DNA from: Balneolaceae bacterium UBA3186
Lineage (GTDB): Bacteria > Bacteroidota > Rhodothermia > Balneolales > Balneolaceae
Reading direction: 5' to 3'
NCBI GenBank assembly: GCA_002364085.1
Contig: DEXK01000011.1
Location: forward strand, 391,863 to 455,862
DNA length: 64,000 nt
Part shown: positions 17,903 to 26,431 of the stretch, one piece after another
Layout: the number at the start of each line of letters is the position of its first letter
Position numbering within the stretch: position 1 is the stretch's first letter
Notes under the pieces: generated by a model
Seen by the model: the letters and a program-made list of their open reading frames with translations, nothing else
Databases searched by the model: none
What the model was told of the DNA's origin: nothing
Translations under genes and position numbers: made by a program

Positions 17903-18835
17903 ATGAAAAAACCATTTTCAATAGCTATACACGGTGGCGCCGGAACTATTCACAAAAGCCATATGAGCGCTAAGAAAGAAGCTGCATATAAAGCTGTTCT
18001 TACTTTAGCTCTTCAGCAAGGATATAATACTCTCTCTGAAGGAAATTCTGCATTAGACGCGGTTGAACTTGCCGTTTCAGCTTTGGAAAACTCTCCACTT
18101 TTTAACGCCGGAAAAGGTTCGGTTTTCACTCATGATGGAACTCATGAAATGGATGCTTCCATTATGGAAGGTAAAGGCCTTAAAGGTGGAGCTATAGCAG
18201 GAGTAAATGGGATAAAAAACCCAATCAGCTTAGCAAGAAAAGTCATGGAAGTGTCAGAGCATGTTTTCCTTGCCGGGACAGGAGCACTAGATTTTGCAAA
18301 GGAAAATCAATTCACTACCGAATCTGATGATTACTTTTATGATGAATTAAGATATCAACAATGGCAAGAAGCACTCGAAAACGATACAGTTCAACTTGAT
18401 CATTCCCCGTTAAAAGAGAATAAATTTGGAACCGTAGGAGCAGTTGCGTTGGATCAATATGGTAATGTTGCTGCTGCAACTTCCACTGGTGGCATGACCA
18501 ATAAGAAGTATGGTCGCATTGGTGACAGCCCAATTCTTGGTTCAGGAAATTACGCAAATAATAATACTTGCGCGGTCTCCTGCACAGGCAGTGGCGAGTT
18601 TTTTATTAGAGGAGTAGTTGCCTACGACGTAAGCTGTTTAATTGAATATAAAGGATATACTTTAGCTGAAGCTTGCAAAGAAGTAGTTCAGAACCGATTA
18701 TTAAAAATTGGTGGAGATGGAGGCCTTATTGCAGTTGATCCTAATGGAAATACTTGCCTCGAGTTCAACACCGATGGCATGTATAGGGGAGTAAAGAAGA
18801 GTACAGGCGAAGAATTTATCGGAATTTATAAGTAG
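17903..18835 (+). CDS. iaaA: Isoaspartyl peptidase / plant-type L-asparaginase
   Basis: N-terminal-nucleophile hydrolase of 310 aa, made as a precursor that cleaves itself before Thr177 in NKFGTVGAVALD to release the active beta subunit. Other family motifs are IHGGAGT at the N-terminus, GKGSVFT, MDASIMEG, and STGGMTNKKYGRIGDSP. It hydrolyses beta-aspartyl dipeptides and asparagine. Next to cyanophycinase and cyanophycin synthetase genes, its likely job is splitting the beta-Asp-Arg dipeptide released from cyanophycin. No signal peptide, so cytoplasmic. Confidence 0.93.
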   Translation: MKKPFSIAIHGGAGTIHKSHMSAKKEAAYKAVLTLALQQGYNTLSEGNSALDAVELAVSALENSPLFNAGKGSVFTHDGTHEMDASIMEGKGLKGGAIAGVNGIKNPISLARKVMEVSEHVFLAGTGALDFAKENQFTTESDDYFYDELRYQQWQEALENDTVQLDHSPLKENKFGTVGAVALDQYGNVAAATSTGGMTNKKYGRIGDSPILGSGNYANNNTCAVSCTGSGEFFIRGVVAYDVSCLIEYKGYTLAEACKEVVQNRLLKIGGDGGLIAVDPNGNTCLEFNTDGMYRGVKKSTGEEFIGIYK

Positions 18836-18848
18836 TTATAAAACTTAA

Positions 18849-19706
18849 TCAAATATACTCTGCATCAATTGCACAAACGGTAAATTTTCTGTCTTCTATT
18901 GTAAATTCATCTCCATTCGCCAGTACATGAACTGTAAGATTTCCTAAACTGATAGGTGTACCTTCTGGAAGTATGCTATGGTTGTTATGTGTTAGGTTAC
19001 TAGGATCAAAAATCAGAACCATTCCTGAACCAATCACTTTAAAACGATTCCTTTCTTCTATTACAATTCCAGTGTCTTCAGCTAGTCCTAGCCCAAGTAA
19101 ATTTGGATGAATAGCCATTGCTTCTGCAATTCTCCCAAAACGCCCTCTGCGAATAAAATGAGTATCTATAACAAGTCCTTTAACCAAACCCAAACCTTTA
19201 CCCATAAGAACAGCTCCTTTATTAAGCGATTCTTTACTACTTCCTCCGGCAATCATTTGCTCACTCATTGCCATCGCTCCGGCACTTGTTCCTGCAATTA
19301 CAAATCGCTCGTTTTCATATCTGTGAACTAAAAGTTCATGAGCATCAGTTCCTGCAATAAATTTAGAAATCTTACTTTGATTCCCTCCCGAAAACATCAC
19401 CGCATCAGCATTTTCAAGAATTTTGATAGTTTCTTTGGTAGAACTCTGAAGTCGATTTCTAATATCCAATACTCTCAGGTTTGAACAGCCTAACTGACTA
19501 AAGCCTTTTAAATAATTATCTGAAACTTCTTTTGGAATACTAGAAGCTGTCGGAATAATTACAATGTTGGCATCCGGGCCTCCTGCTTCTTTTACAACAT
19601 GGCTTAGAATACTGTCCTCGATAAAATCCAACGTATAATTTTCGCTATGCTCTAACCCTTTGTCTTCATTTCCCCCAATTGGAATCAATACTCCCTTAGG
19701 CACCAT
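18849..19706 (-). CDS. cphB: Cyanophycinase
   Basis: Serine exopeptidase of 285 aa that releases beta-Asp-Arg from cyanophycin. The nucleophile elbow GTSAGAM has Ser141; VMFSGGNQ and the conserved DTHFIRRGRFGRI are also present. There is no signal peptide, fitting the intracellular type that mobilises an internal store rather than an exported scavenging enzyme. It converges on iaaA (13-bp gap between stops) and diverges from cphA across 107 bp, so synthesis and breakdown are encoded in opposite directions around a shared control region. Confidence 0.92.
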   Translation of the reverse strand: MVPKGVLIPIGGNEDKGLEHSENYTLDFIEDSILSHVVKEAGGPDANIVIIPTASSIPKEVSDNYLKGFSQLGCSNLRVLDIRNRLQSSTKETIKILENADAVMFSGGNQSKISKFIAGTDAHELLVHRYENERFVIAGTSAGAMAMSEQMIAGGSSKESLNKGAVLMGKGLGLVKGLVIDTHFIRRGRFGRIAEAMAIHPNLLGLGLAEDTGIVIEERNRFKVIGSGMVLIFDPSNLTHNNHSILPEGTPISLGNLTVHVLANGDEFTIEDRKFTVCAIDAEYI

Positions 19707-19747
19707 AATTTGACTTTTCTTTTACTTTTTAAATTATTATCTCAGAC

Positions 19748-19774
19748 AGATAAAGTTATCTTCAAATAAAGATA
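19748..19774. promoter_or_regulatory. Candidate operator between cphB and cphA
   Basis: In the 107-bp divergent gap there is a 14-base interrupted palindrome, AGATAA-AG-TTATCT (19748-19761), followed seven bases later by another half site AAGATA (19769-19774). Repeated half sites in a short divergent promoter region could bind a regulator controlling both genes. No regulator is encoded nearby, and AT-rich DNA produces such repeats by chance. Confidence 0.3.
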
Positions 19775-19813
19775 GTACACTCTTAATATAAACGCTTGTT
19801 TAATTCTTAGTAT

Positions 19814-22471
19814 ATGAAAATTCGCGAAATCAACGCCATGCGTGGACCAAATTACTGGTCTATTCGTCGTCACAAATTAATAGTCATGGTTTTGGACCTG
19901 GAAGAGCTGGAAGAAAAACCTACTAATAAAATTCCCGGATTTCGTGAACGGTTAGAATCGTTGCTTCCATCTATTTACACTCACCGTTGTTCCGTTGGTA
20001 CTGAGGGTGGCTTTCTTCAACGTGTTGACGAGGGAACTTGGATGGGGCATGTTATCGAGCACATAGCACTTGAAATTCAAACGCTTGCCGGAATGGATAC
20101 CGGGTTTGGTCGTACTCGTGGTTACGGAGAAGTAGGAGTTTATCACGTTGTGTTCTCATATATGGAAGAAAAAGTTGGAAGATTTGCTGCAAAAGCATCT
20201 GTAAAAATTGCGGAAGCTTTAATAGCCGGAGAAGATTATGATCTCGAATCTGATATTCAGTATATGCGTGAATTACGTGAAGGTGAGAGGTTGGGACCTT
20301 CAACAGGGAGTATTATTGAAGAAGCTGAATCTCGTGGAATTCCATGGATTAGACTTAATAAATATTCTCTTTGCCAATTAGGATACGGTAAAAATCAAAA
20401 GAGAATTCAAGCTACAGTGTCCAGTGAGACCAGCAGTATCGCAGTAGAATTGGCTTGCGACAAAGAAGACACTAAATTCATTCTCGAACAAGCCGAAGTT
20501 CCTGTTCCTAAAGGTGAAATTGTACGTACCGAAGCGGGTTTAAAAGATGCTGTTGAATATATCGGCTATCCATTAGTGATAAAACCCATAAATGGTAATC
20601 ATGGGCGAGGTATTACAACAAACCTTAATAATTGGGAGGATACACTTGATGCATTTCATGCGGCTAAAGAGGTTTCTCGTTCAATAATTGTTGAGCGTTA
20701 TATAGTTGGTGAAGATTACCGACTTCTTGTAATTGACTATAAGTTGGTAGCTGCTGCAAAGCGCACACCAGCAGGAGTTACTGGAGATGGAAAATCAACG
20801 ATCAAAGAACTCATTGATATTATAAATTCAGACCCTCGCAGAGGTTATGGTCATGAAAAAGTATTGACACAAATAACCGTTGATGAGCTTACAAAAGGAA
20901 TTCTTGAGCAGAATAACAGAACTTTGGAAACAGTTCTGCCTGAAGGCGAATGGATGGCGCTAAAAGATACTGCAAACTTGAGCACAGGCGGAACCTCAAC
21001 CGATGTAACAGACATTGTACACCCTTATAATGTTTTTATGGCCGAGCGTATTTCAAAATTAATTGGCCTGGATATTTGTGGGATCGACATCATGACAACA
21101 GATATAAGCTCTCCCCTTCATGAAACAGGAGGTGCAATTTTAGAAGTCAATGCAGGTCCCGGATTCAGAATGCACTTAGCACCTTCTGAAGGATTGCCCC
21201 GAAATGTAGCCGGCAATGTAGTTGATATGTTATTTCCACCAGGTACAGAGTATAAAATTCCTATAGTTGCGATTACAGGAACCAATGGAAAGACCACAAC
21301 AACCCGATTGGTTTCTCACATTATGAAAATGAAAGGTTATAAAGTTGGATATACAACTACGGATGGAGTTTACATTCAAAACCGTTTGATGATGAAAGGA
21401 GATTGTACTGGACCGGCAAGCGCGGAATTTGTACTTAAGGATCCTACTGTTGATTTTGCAGTGCTGGAATCAGCTAGAGGTGGTTTATTAAGAGCCGGCT
21501 TAGGTTTTAAATCTTGTGATGTTGCTATTGTCACAAACGTAGCACCGGATCATTTAGGTTTAAAAGGAATCAACACAATTGAGCAACTTGCCAGGGCTAA
21601 AGGCGTAATTCCCGAAACGGTACACGCTGGAGGATATGCGATTCTTAATGCTGACGATGATCTTGTATATGGAATGAGAAAAAGTGTTTCAGCCAATGTA
21701 GCTTTATTCTCTATGGATGAAAATAACCCGCGTGTTAAAGCCATCGCTAAAGTAGGTGGATTATCTGCAGTTTATGAAAATGGATATATCACAATTTGCA
21801 GAGGTGAATGGAAAATGAGAATCACAAAAGCCACCAATGTTCCCCTTACTTTTGGAGGAAAAGCCACTTTTATGATTCAAAATGTATTACCGGCTGCACT
21901 TACAGCTTATGTAAGAGGAGTTCCGCTTGAGGATATCAAAGTGGCTTTAGAATCATTCATTCCGTCTCCATCACAAACTCCCGGGAGATTAAACATGTTT
22001 GAATTTAAAAACTTCAATGTATTGTTGGATTATGCACACAATGCCGCCGGATTAAAAGCACTCAACAATATGCTACAACGAATGGAAGGAACCCCAAAGG
22101 TTGGAATCATCGCAGGGATTGGTGACCGCCGCGAGGAAGACAATACAGGAATTGGGGAAATTGCTGCCGAAATGTTTGATGAAATCATTATCAGGCAAGA
22201 CAAACATTTACGAGGCAAAAAAGATACAGAGCTTATAGAAATGCTTTCTGAAGGAATTAAGAAAGTTGATCCAAAAAAGAAAGTCAAAATAATTCCTAAA
22301 GAAAGTGAAGCCATTGAACATGCAATCACAAATGCAAAAAAAGGAAGCTTAATTGTAATTTGTAGTGATGTAGTACCTGATGCTTTAGCTTTGGTAACTA
22401 AATACAAAGAAGAAGAGGCCAAAAATCTGTATGATTTTTCAAGGGATGATATTCCCAATCTTCAGAATTGA
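19814..22471 (+). CDS. cphA: Cyanophycin synthetase
   Basis: ATP-dependent enzyme of 885 aa, a typical CphA length, that builds the storage polymer multi-L-arginyl-poly-L-aspartate without ribosomes. The N-terminal domain (about 1-160) includes GTEGGFLQRVDEGTWMGHVI. An ATP-grasp domain (about 220-480; PLVIKPINGNHGRGI, ILEVNAGPGFRMH) activates the aspartate backbone, and a Mur-ligase-like domain (about 485-880) with P-loop GTNGKTTTTR near residue 489 adds arginine. It diverges from cphB. The transcript ends in the strong hairpin at 22523-22563. Confidence 0.96.
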   Translation: MKIREINAMRGPNYWSIRRHKLIVMVLDLEELEEKPTNKIPGFRERLESLLPSIYTHRCSVGTEGGFLQRVDEGTWMGHVIEHIALEIQTLAGMDTGFGRTRGYGEVGVYHVVFSYMEEKVGRFAAKASVKIAEALIAGEDYDLESDIQYMRELREGERLGPSTGSIIEEAESRGIPWIRLNKYSLCQLGYGKNQKRIQATVSSETSSIAVELACDKEDTKFILEQAEVPVPKGEIVRTEAGLKDAVEYIGYPLVIKPINGNHGRGITTNLNNWEDTLDAFHAAKEVSRSIIVERYIVGEDYRLLVIDYKLVAAAKRTPAGVTGDGKSTIKELIDIINSDPRRGYGHEKVLTQITVDELTKGILEQNNRTLETVLPEGEWMALKDTANLSTGGTSTDVTDIVHPYNVFMAERISKLIGLDICGIDIMTTDISSPLHETGGAILEVNAGPGFRMHLAPSEGLPRNVAGNVVDMLFPPGTEYKIPIVAITGTNGKTTTTRLVSHIMKMKGYKVGYTTTDGVYIQNRLMMKGDCTGPASAEFVLKDPTVDFAVLESARGGLLRAGLGFKSCDVAIVTNVAPDHLGLKGINTIEQLARAKGVIPETVHAGGYAILNADDDLVYGMRKSVSANVALFSMDENNPRVKAIAKVGGLSAVYENGYITICRGEWKMRITKATNVPLTFGGKATFMIQNVLPAALTAYVRGVPLEDIKVALESFIPSPSQTPGRLNMFEFKNFNVLLDYAHNAAGLKALNNMLQRMEGTPKVGIIAGIGDRREEDNTGIGEIAAEMFDEIIIRQDKHLRGKKDTELIEMLSEGIKKVDPKKKVKIIPKESEAIEHAITNAKKGSLIVICSDVVPDALALVTKYKEEEAKNLYDFSRDDIPNLQN

Positions 22472-22522
22472 TAAAGGAGTTATTTTTAGCTTTCAGGCAA
22501 GAACTACCTTATTCTTAATTAC

Positions 22523-22563
22523 ATAGTATAAAGAGTGTTAATCCATACTCTTTATACTATTTT
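22523..22563. terminator. Bidirectional terminator between cphA and the EVE gene
   Basis: A perfect 14-bp stem (ATAGTATAAAGAGT and its complement) with a 10-base loop is followed by a short T-run. It lies between convergent genes, 51 bp beyond the cphA stop, and can serve both. Confidence 0.75.
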
Positions 22564-22577
22564 CAAGGGGCATTTAA

Positions 22578-23048
22578 CTATCCCTTTACTCCAGCCATTT
22601 CCATAATTTTATTCCATTCCTCTTCCCTAACCGGAGTAATGGATAGTCGAGACAACCTGAACAGTTCCATATTGTCCAGAGCTGATTCTTCTTTCATTGC
22701 TTCTCTGGTAACCGGGTGTTCAAATTTTTGAACAAATCTGACATCCACTAAATGCCATTTAGGATCTGATTCTTTGCTTTTTGGATCAAAATATTTAGCC
22801 TTTGGATCAAACTGAGTAGGATCAGGATAGGGTTCGCTTGCAACTTCCATGGTACCTACTATAGCCATTGGCTTTGCATTAGAGTGATAGAAAAAAACTT
22901 TATCACCTATTTTCATTTCGTCTCTCATATAATTACGAGCGGCATAATTGCGAATACCATCCCAAGGTTCTACACCTGCTTTCTCCATATCATCAATCCC
23001 GAATACATCCGGTTCTGATTTCATTAGCCAATACTTACGTTCGCTCAT
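22578..23048 (-). CDS. EVE domain-containing protein
   Basis: A 156-aa single-domain protein from ATG 23048; a GTG lies one codon upstream. It begins KYWLMKSEPDVFGIDD and contains EPWDGIRNYAARNYMRDEM and GDKVFFYHSN, the signature of the EVE (PUA-like) fold that binds modified bases in nucleic acids. Stand-alone bacterial EVE proteins of this length are common housekeeping proteins of unclear role. It lies downstream of the dTDP-rhamnose genes on the same strand, separated by a hairpin. Confidence 0.92.
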   Translation of the reverse strand: MSERKYWLMKSEPDVFGIDDMEKAGVEPWDGIRNYAARNYMRDEMKIGDKVFFYHSNAKPMAIVGTMEVASEPYPDPTQFDPKAKYFDPKSKESDPKWHLVDVRFVQKFEHPVTREAMKEESALDNMELFRLSRLSITPVREEEWNKIMEMAGVKG

Positions 23049-23076
23049 CACTTTCGAATTAAGGATTCAAAATTAA

Positions 23077-23113
23077 AGATGAAAAATAGGTTCAGTAACC
23101 CAATTTTTCATCT
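23077..23113 (-). terminator. Probable terminator of the dTDP-rhamnose operon
   Basis: An 11-bp perfect stem (AGATGAAAAAT and its complement) encloses a second small stem (GGTT/AACC) and, read on the minus strand, is followed by the T-rich TTTAATTTTG. It begins 9 bp beyond the rfbB stop. The flanks extend the pairing imperfectly, and the T-run is interrupted. Confidence 0.5.
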
Positions 23114-23121
23114 CTAATTTT

Positions 23122-24129
23122 TCATTTTGAATTATACTTCTCTACATACCACAAAACTGTGTCTCTCAGCATTCCATCAAAATCAGTAGAAGGCTCCCAA
23201 CCCAGTTCATTTTTGATCTTAGAGGCGTCAATGGCATAGCGGAAATCATGACCTAGCCGATCGGTTACAAAACTGATAAGGTTCTTGTAATCACCATCCG
23301 GTCCGTTACCAACTTCTTCGTTCAATAAATCACAAAGTTTGTGAACCAGTTCAATATTTTTCCACTCGTTGTTTCCACCGATATTATATACTTCTCCGGC
23401 GTTTCCTTTTAAGAAAGCAGTTTCTAATGCCGAGCAATGATCAATCACATTCAACCAATCACGGACATTTTCACCCTTACCATATACAGGAATTGGATTG
23501 TGATTGATAGCGTTTCGGATTACAGTTGGGATCAGTTTCTCATCATGTTGATGCGGTCCATAGTTGTTAGAGCAATTAGTTGTCACCAAATTCATCCCAT
23601 AGGTATGGAAATAAGCTCTTACAATCATGTCACTACTAGCCTTTGAAGCACTGTATGGAGAATTTGGAGCATAAGGAGTTTGCTCGGTAAAAAATCCATC
23701 ATCTTCTAGTTCACCGTAAACCTCATCGGTTGAAACATGAACAAATCGATTATTCTTCCAGCTTTCTTCGTCTTCTTGCCAAAGTTGTCTACACTCTTCC
23801 AGAATATTGAAAGTCCCGACAACATTGGATAAAATAAAAGGTTCCGGTCCCGAAATAGAATTATCAACATGAGATTCTGCCGCCAAATGAAACACACCAT
23901 CCGGCTGAAAAGTCTTGACAATATCTTTTACTTCATCCCGATCAACTAAATCAATTTTTTTAAAATAATAGCGCTCAGAATCCCTCAAAGGTTTTAAATA
24001 ACCAGTATCTGAAGCATATGTAAGTTTATCGATATTCATAATAGTCCAGTCCGGGTGATCCTTGAATAATTTCAATATCAAATTAGAACCTATAAACCCT
24101 GCGCCGCCGGTTACTATAATTTTTTTCAA
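23122..24129 (-). CDS. rfbB: dTDP-glucose 4,6-dehydratase
   Basis: Second step of dTDP-L-rhamnose synthesis; an NAD-dependent extended short-chain dehydrogenase of 335 aa. Motifs: GGAGFIGSN at the N-terminus, HLAAESHVDNSI, STDEVYG, and the catalytic YSASK. The start is a TTG at 24129 overlapping the rfbC stop by four bases. It is the last gene of a tight minus-strand operon rfbA-rfbD-rfbC-rfbB that supplies activated rhamnose for cell-surface polysaccharide. Confidence 0.96.
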   Translation of the reverse strand: MKKIIVTGGAGFIGSNLILKLFKDHPDWTIMNIDKLTYASDTGYLKPLRDSERYYFKKIDLVDRDEVKDIVKTFQPDGVFHLAAESHVDNSISGPEPFILSNVVGTFNILEECRQLWQEDEESWKNNRFVHVSTDEVYGELEDDGFFTEQTPYAPNSPYSASKASSDMIVRAYFHTYGMNLVTTNCSNNYGPHQHDEKLIPTVIRNAINHNPIPVYGKGENVRDWLNVIDHCSALETAFLKGNAGEVYNIGGNNEWKNIELVHKLCDLLNEEVGNGPDGDYKNLISFVTDRLGHDFRYAIDASKIKNELGWEPSTDFDGMLRDTVLWYVEKYNSK

Positions 24130-24671
24130 AATGTATCTTCCTCTTTAAGTGATGAAAATAAAGGGTGTTTTCTGTCTTTTTCTGATAGAATTGGTCTTGA
24201 AACATCCCAGTTTATTCGTATTAAGGGATCGTCCCATCTTATGCCTCTTTCCCCTTCTTTATGGTAATAATCGGAACATTTATAAGAAACTATGGCTTCT
24301 TCGCTTAATACAGAAAATCCATGAGCAAAGCCTTTAGGTACAAGCAATGTTCTTTTGTTTTTGTCAGAAAGTTTAAAAGCGACATAATTACCAAAAGATG
24401 GAGAATCTTTTCTTAGATCAACTGCAACATCCAAGATCTCACCTTTTAAGCATGTTACTAGTTTATCCTGAGGCTTCTTGATTTGATAATGTAGCCCTCT
24501 AATAGTTCCCTGGTATGATTTGGAAACATTATCTTGTACAAACTCCAAATTAAAGCCGATTTCTTCCAAATGAGATTTTCTGAACGACTCAAAGAAATAT
24601 CCTCTTTCATCCTCAAATACCTGGGGTTCGAAAACAAATACCCCTTTTATTCTACTTTCATTAATGTTCAT
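24126..24671 (-). CDS. rfbC: dTDP-4-dehydrorhamnose 3,5-epimerase
   Basis: Cupin-fold epimerase of 181 aa, third step of the dTDP-rhamnose pathway. It shows VFEDERGYFFESF, QDNVSKSYQGTIRGLHYQ (with the catalytic-His loop), LVPKGFAHGFSVLS and YKCSDYYHKEGERGIRWDDP, all family signatures. It overlaps rfbD by one base and rfbB by four, so translation is coupled through the operon. Confidence 0.96.
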   Translation of the reverse strand: MNINESRIKGVFVFEPQVFEDERGYFFESFRKSHLEEIGFNLEFVQDNVSKSYQGTIRGLHYQIKKPQDKLVTCLKGEILDVAVDLRKDSPSFGNYVAFKLSDKNKRTLLVPKGFAHGFSVLSEEAIVSYKCSDYYHKEGERGIRWDDPLIRINWDVSRPILSEKDRKHPLFSSLKEEDTF

Positions 24672-25528
24672 TATAGCTTTGCCAACAATCTTTGTAATCC
24701 TTCTTTCCAGTCTAAGATTTGAATGCGCTCAATGTTACTAATTTTTTTGGTACTTAATTTGGAAAAAAATGGCCTTTTTGCTTTGGTTTTAAATTCTGAA
24801 GAACTAACTGGATTTACCTTTACATCAATTCTTTTTTGTTTAAATATTTCTTTTGAAAACTGATACCAAGTTATCAATCCATCAGAACTTAAATGATATA
24901 CACCTGATTTTTCTTGTTGGATCAATTCAAAAGTTTGTTCCACTACCTGGTCTGTAAAAGTTGGGGCACCATATTGATCGTCAACTATATTTATTTCCTT
25001 TTTTTCGGATCCTAGCTTCAACATCGTTTTTACAAAATTATTTCCATATTGACCACATAACCAGGAAACACGTAATAACAGAAATTCGCACCCGGAATCT
25101 TTGATTGCTTCTTCCCCCTTCAATTTAGAATATCCGTATACGTTTACCGGATCTGTTGAGTCCTCTTCTTTATATCCTTCGGGATTATTTTCTTTGTCTG
25201 ATTTAGTACCCGCAAATACATAATCAGTAGAATAGTGAACAAGTTTTATGCTATGCTTTTTACAAGAATCAGCTAAAACTTTAACTGCACTTCCGTTTAT
25301 TTGAATTGCTGATTCCTTGTTTTCTTCTGCTTCATCAACTTTAGTATAAGCTGCACAATTTATTATTACATCAGGACATAGACTTACTATTGTATTCTCG
25401 ATCTTGTCTACATCGTAAATATCCAGTTCAGATGAGGTAAAGCTATTGAAACTGATCCCGCGTTCTTGGCAAAAATCAACCCATTCACTTCCAAGCTGAC
25501 CTCCGGCTCCGGTGATCAAAAGCTTCAT
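24671..25528 (-). CDS. rfbD: dTDP-4-dehydrorhamnose reductase
   Basis: Final enzyme of dTDP-L-rhamnose synthesis, 285 aa. It has the NADPH-binding GAGGQLGSEW, INCAAYTKVDEAE, HYSTDYVFAG and the catalytic YGYSKLKGE. Length and motifs are standard. It lies 3 bp after the nucleotidyltransferase and overlaps rfbC by one base. Confidence 0.95.
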   Translation of the reverse strand: MKLLITGAGGQLGSEWVDFCQERGISFNSFTSSELDIYDVDKIENTIVSLCPDVIINCAAYTKVDEAEENKESAIQINGSAVKVLADSCKKHSIKLVHYSTDYVFAGTKSDKENNPEGYKEEDSTDPVNVYGYSKLKGEEAIKDSGCEFLLLRVSWLCGQYGNNFVKTMLKLGSEKKEINIVDDQYGAPTFTDQVVEQTFELIQQEKSGVYHLSSDGLITWYQFSKEIFKQKRIDVKVNPVSSSEFKTKAKRPFFSKLSTKKISNIERIQILDWKEGLQRLLAKL

Positions 25529-25531
25529 AAA

Positions 25532-26233
25532 TTAATCCTGAACTAGTTTGTTTGCATGTTTATATGAATCTGGGGTACCGGCATCTGTCCACCAACCTTC
25601 TAAAACAGAACTTTTCATTAGCCCATTTTTAATATAAAAGTTATTTACGTCTGTGATTTCCAGTTCTCCTCGGCCCGATGGTTTCAAAGTTCTAATGCAT
25701 TCGAATACTTTTGTATCATAAAAGTAGATACCTGTAACTGCATAATTTGATTTAGGCTCCTTAGGTTTTTCTTCGATTGAAATAACTTTATCACCTTCTA
25801 GCTCAGCAACTCCATAGCGCTCTGGGTCTTCAACTTTTTGAATTAGAATTTGTGCACCGGAGCCATCGTAATTACTAACAGCCTTTTGAAGTGAATGTTC
25901 GAAAATATTATCCCCTAAAATCACTACTACCGGATCAATCCCAGCAAAATTTTCAGCAAGTCCTAAAGCCTGTGCAATACCACCAGCTTCATCCTGAACT
26001 TTATAAGTAAATCGGCAATTAAAATCTTTTCCTGAACCCAAAAGGTTAACCACATCACCCATATGTTCTGTACCTGTTACAATCAGTACTTCTTTAATTC
26101 CTACTTCTAGTAATTTTTCTATCGGGTGATAGATCATCGGTTTATCCCCAACAGGTAATAAATGTTTATTGGTTACCTTTGTAAGTGGATAGAGCCTGGA
26201 ACCGGTGCCTCCGGCTAAAATAATTCCTTTCAT
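25532..26233 (-). CDS. rfbA: Short glucose-1-phosphate thymidylyltransferase (RmlA-type)
   Basis: Nucleotidyltransferase of 233 aa that would make dTDP-glucose, the first step of the pathway. The N-terminal GGTGSRLYPLTKVTNKHLLPVGDKPMIYHP matches RmlA in order and spacing (given as motif, residues 8-37). It is about 55 residues shorter than the enteric RmlA and lacks that C-terminal extension, resembling the short forms seen in archaea and some bacteria. As first gene of rfbADCB its role is well supported by context. The 198-bp gap upstream, shared with the divergent surface-protein gene, shows no clear promoter. Confidence 0.88.
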   Translation of the reverse strand: MKGIILAGGTGSRLYPLTKVTNKHLLPVGDKPMIYHPIEKLLEVGIKEVLIVTGTEHMGDVVNLLGSGKDFNCRFTYKVQDEAGGIAQALGLAENFAGIDPVVVILGDNIFEHSLQKAVSNYDGSGAQILIQKVEDPERYGVAELEGDKVISIEEKPKEPKSNYAVTGIYFYDTKVFECIRTLKPSGRGELEITDVNNFYIKNGLMKSSVLEGWWTDAGTPDSYKHANKLVQD

Positions 26234-26431
26234 AACGTAGATCTGATGTCAATAATTTTACTTATCACTTAAGGTACAAATAGAATTGAAATTTGGCTAA
26301 AACTACTCTTTCTAAACTTAATTATAAACTAATATTAGAGTTGATTAATCCTTATCAAATTTGATTAAATAATTCTCATACAGACGTTTAAAGTATTTAA
26401 TGGTTCGTTCTTTCAGTATATTTATTGATGC

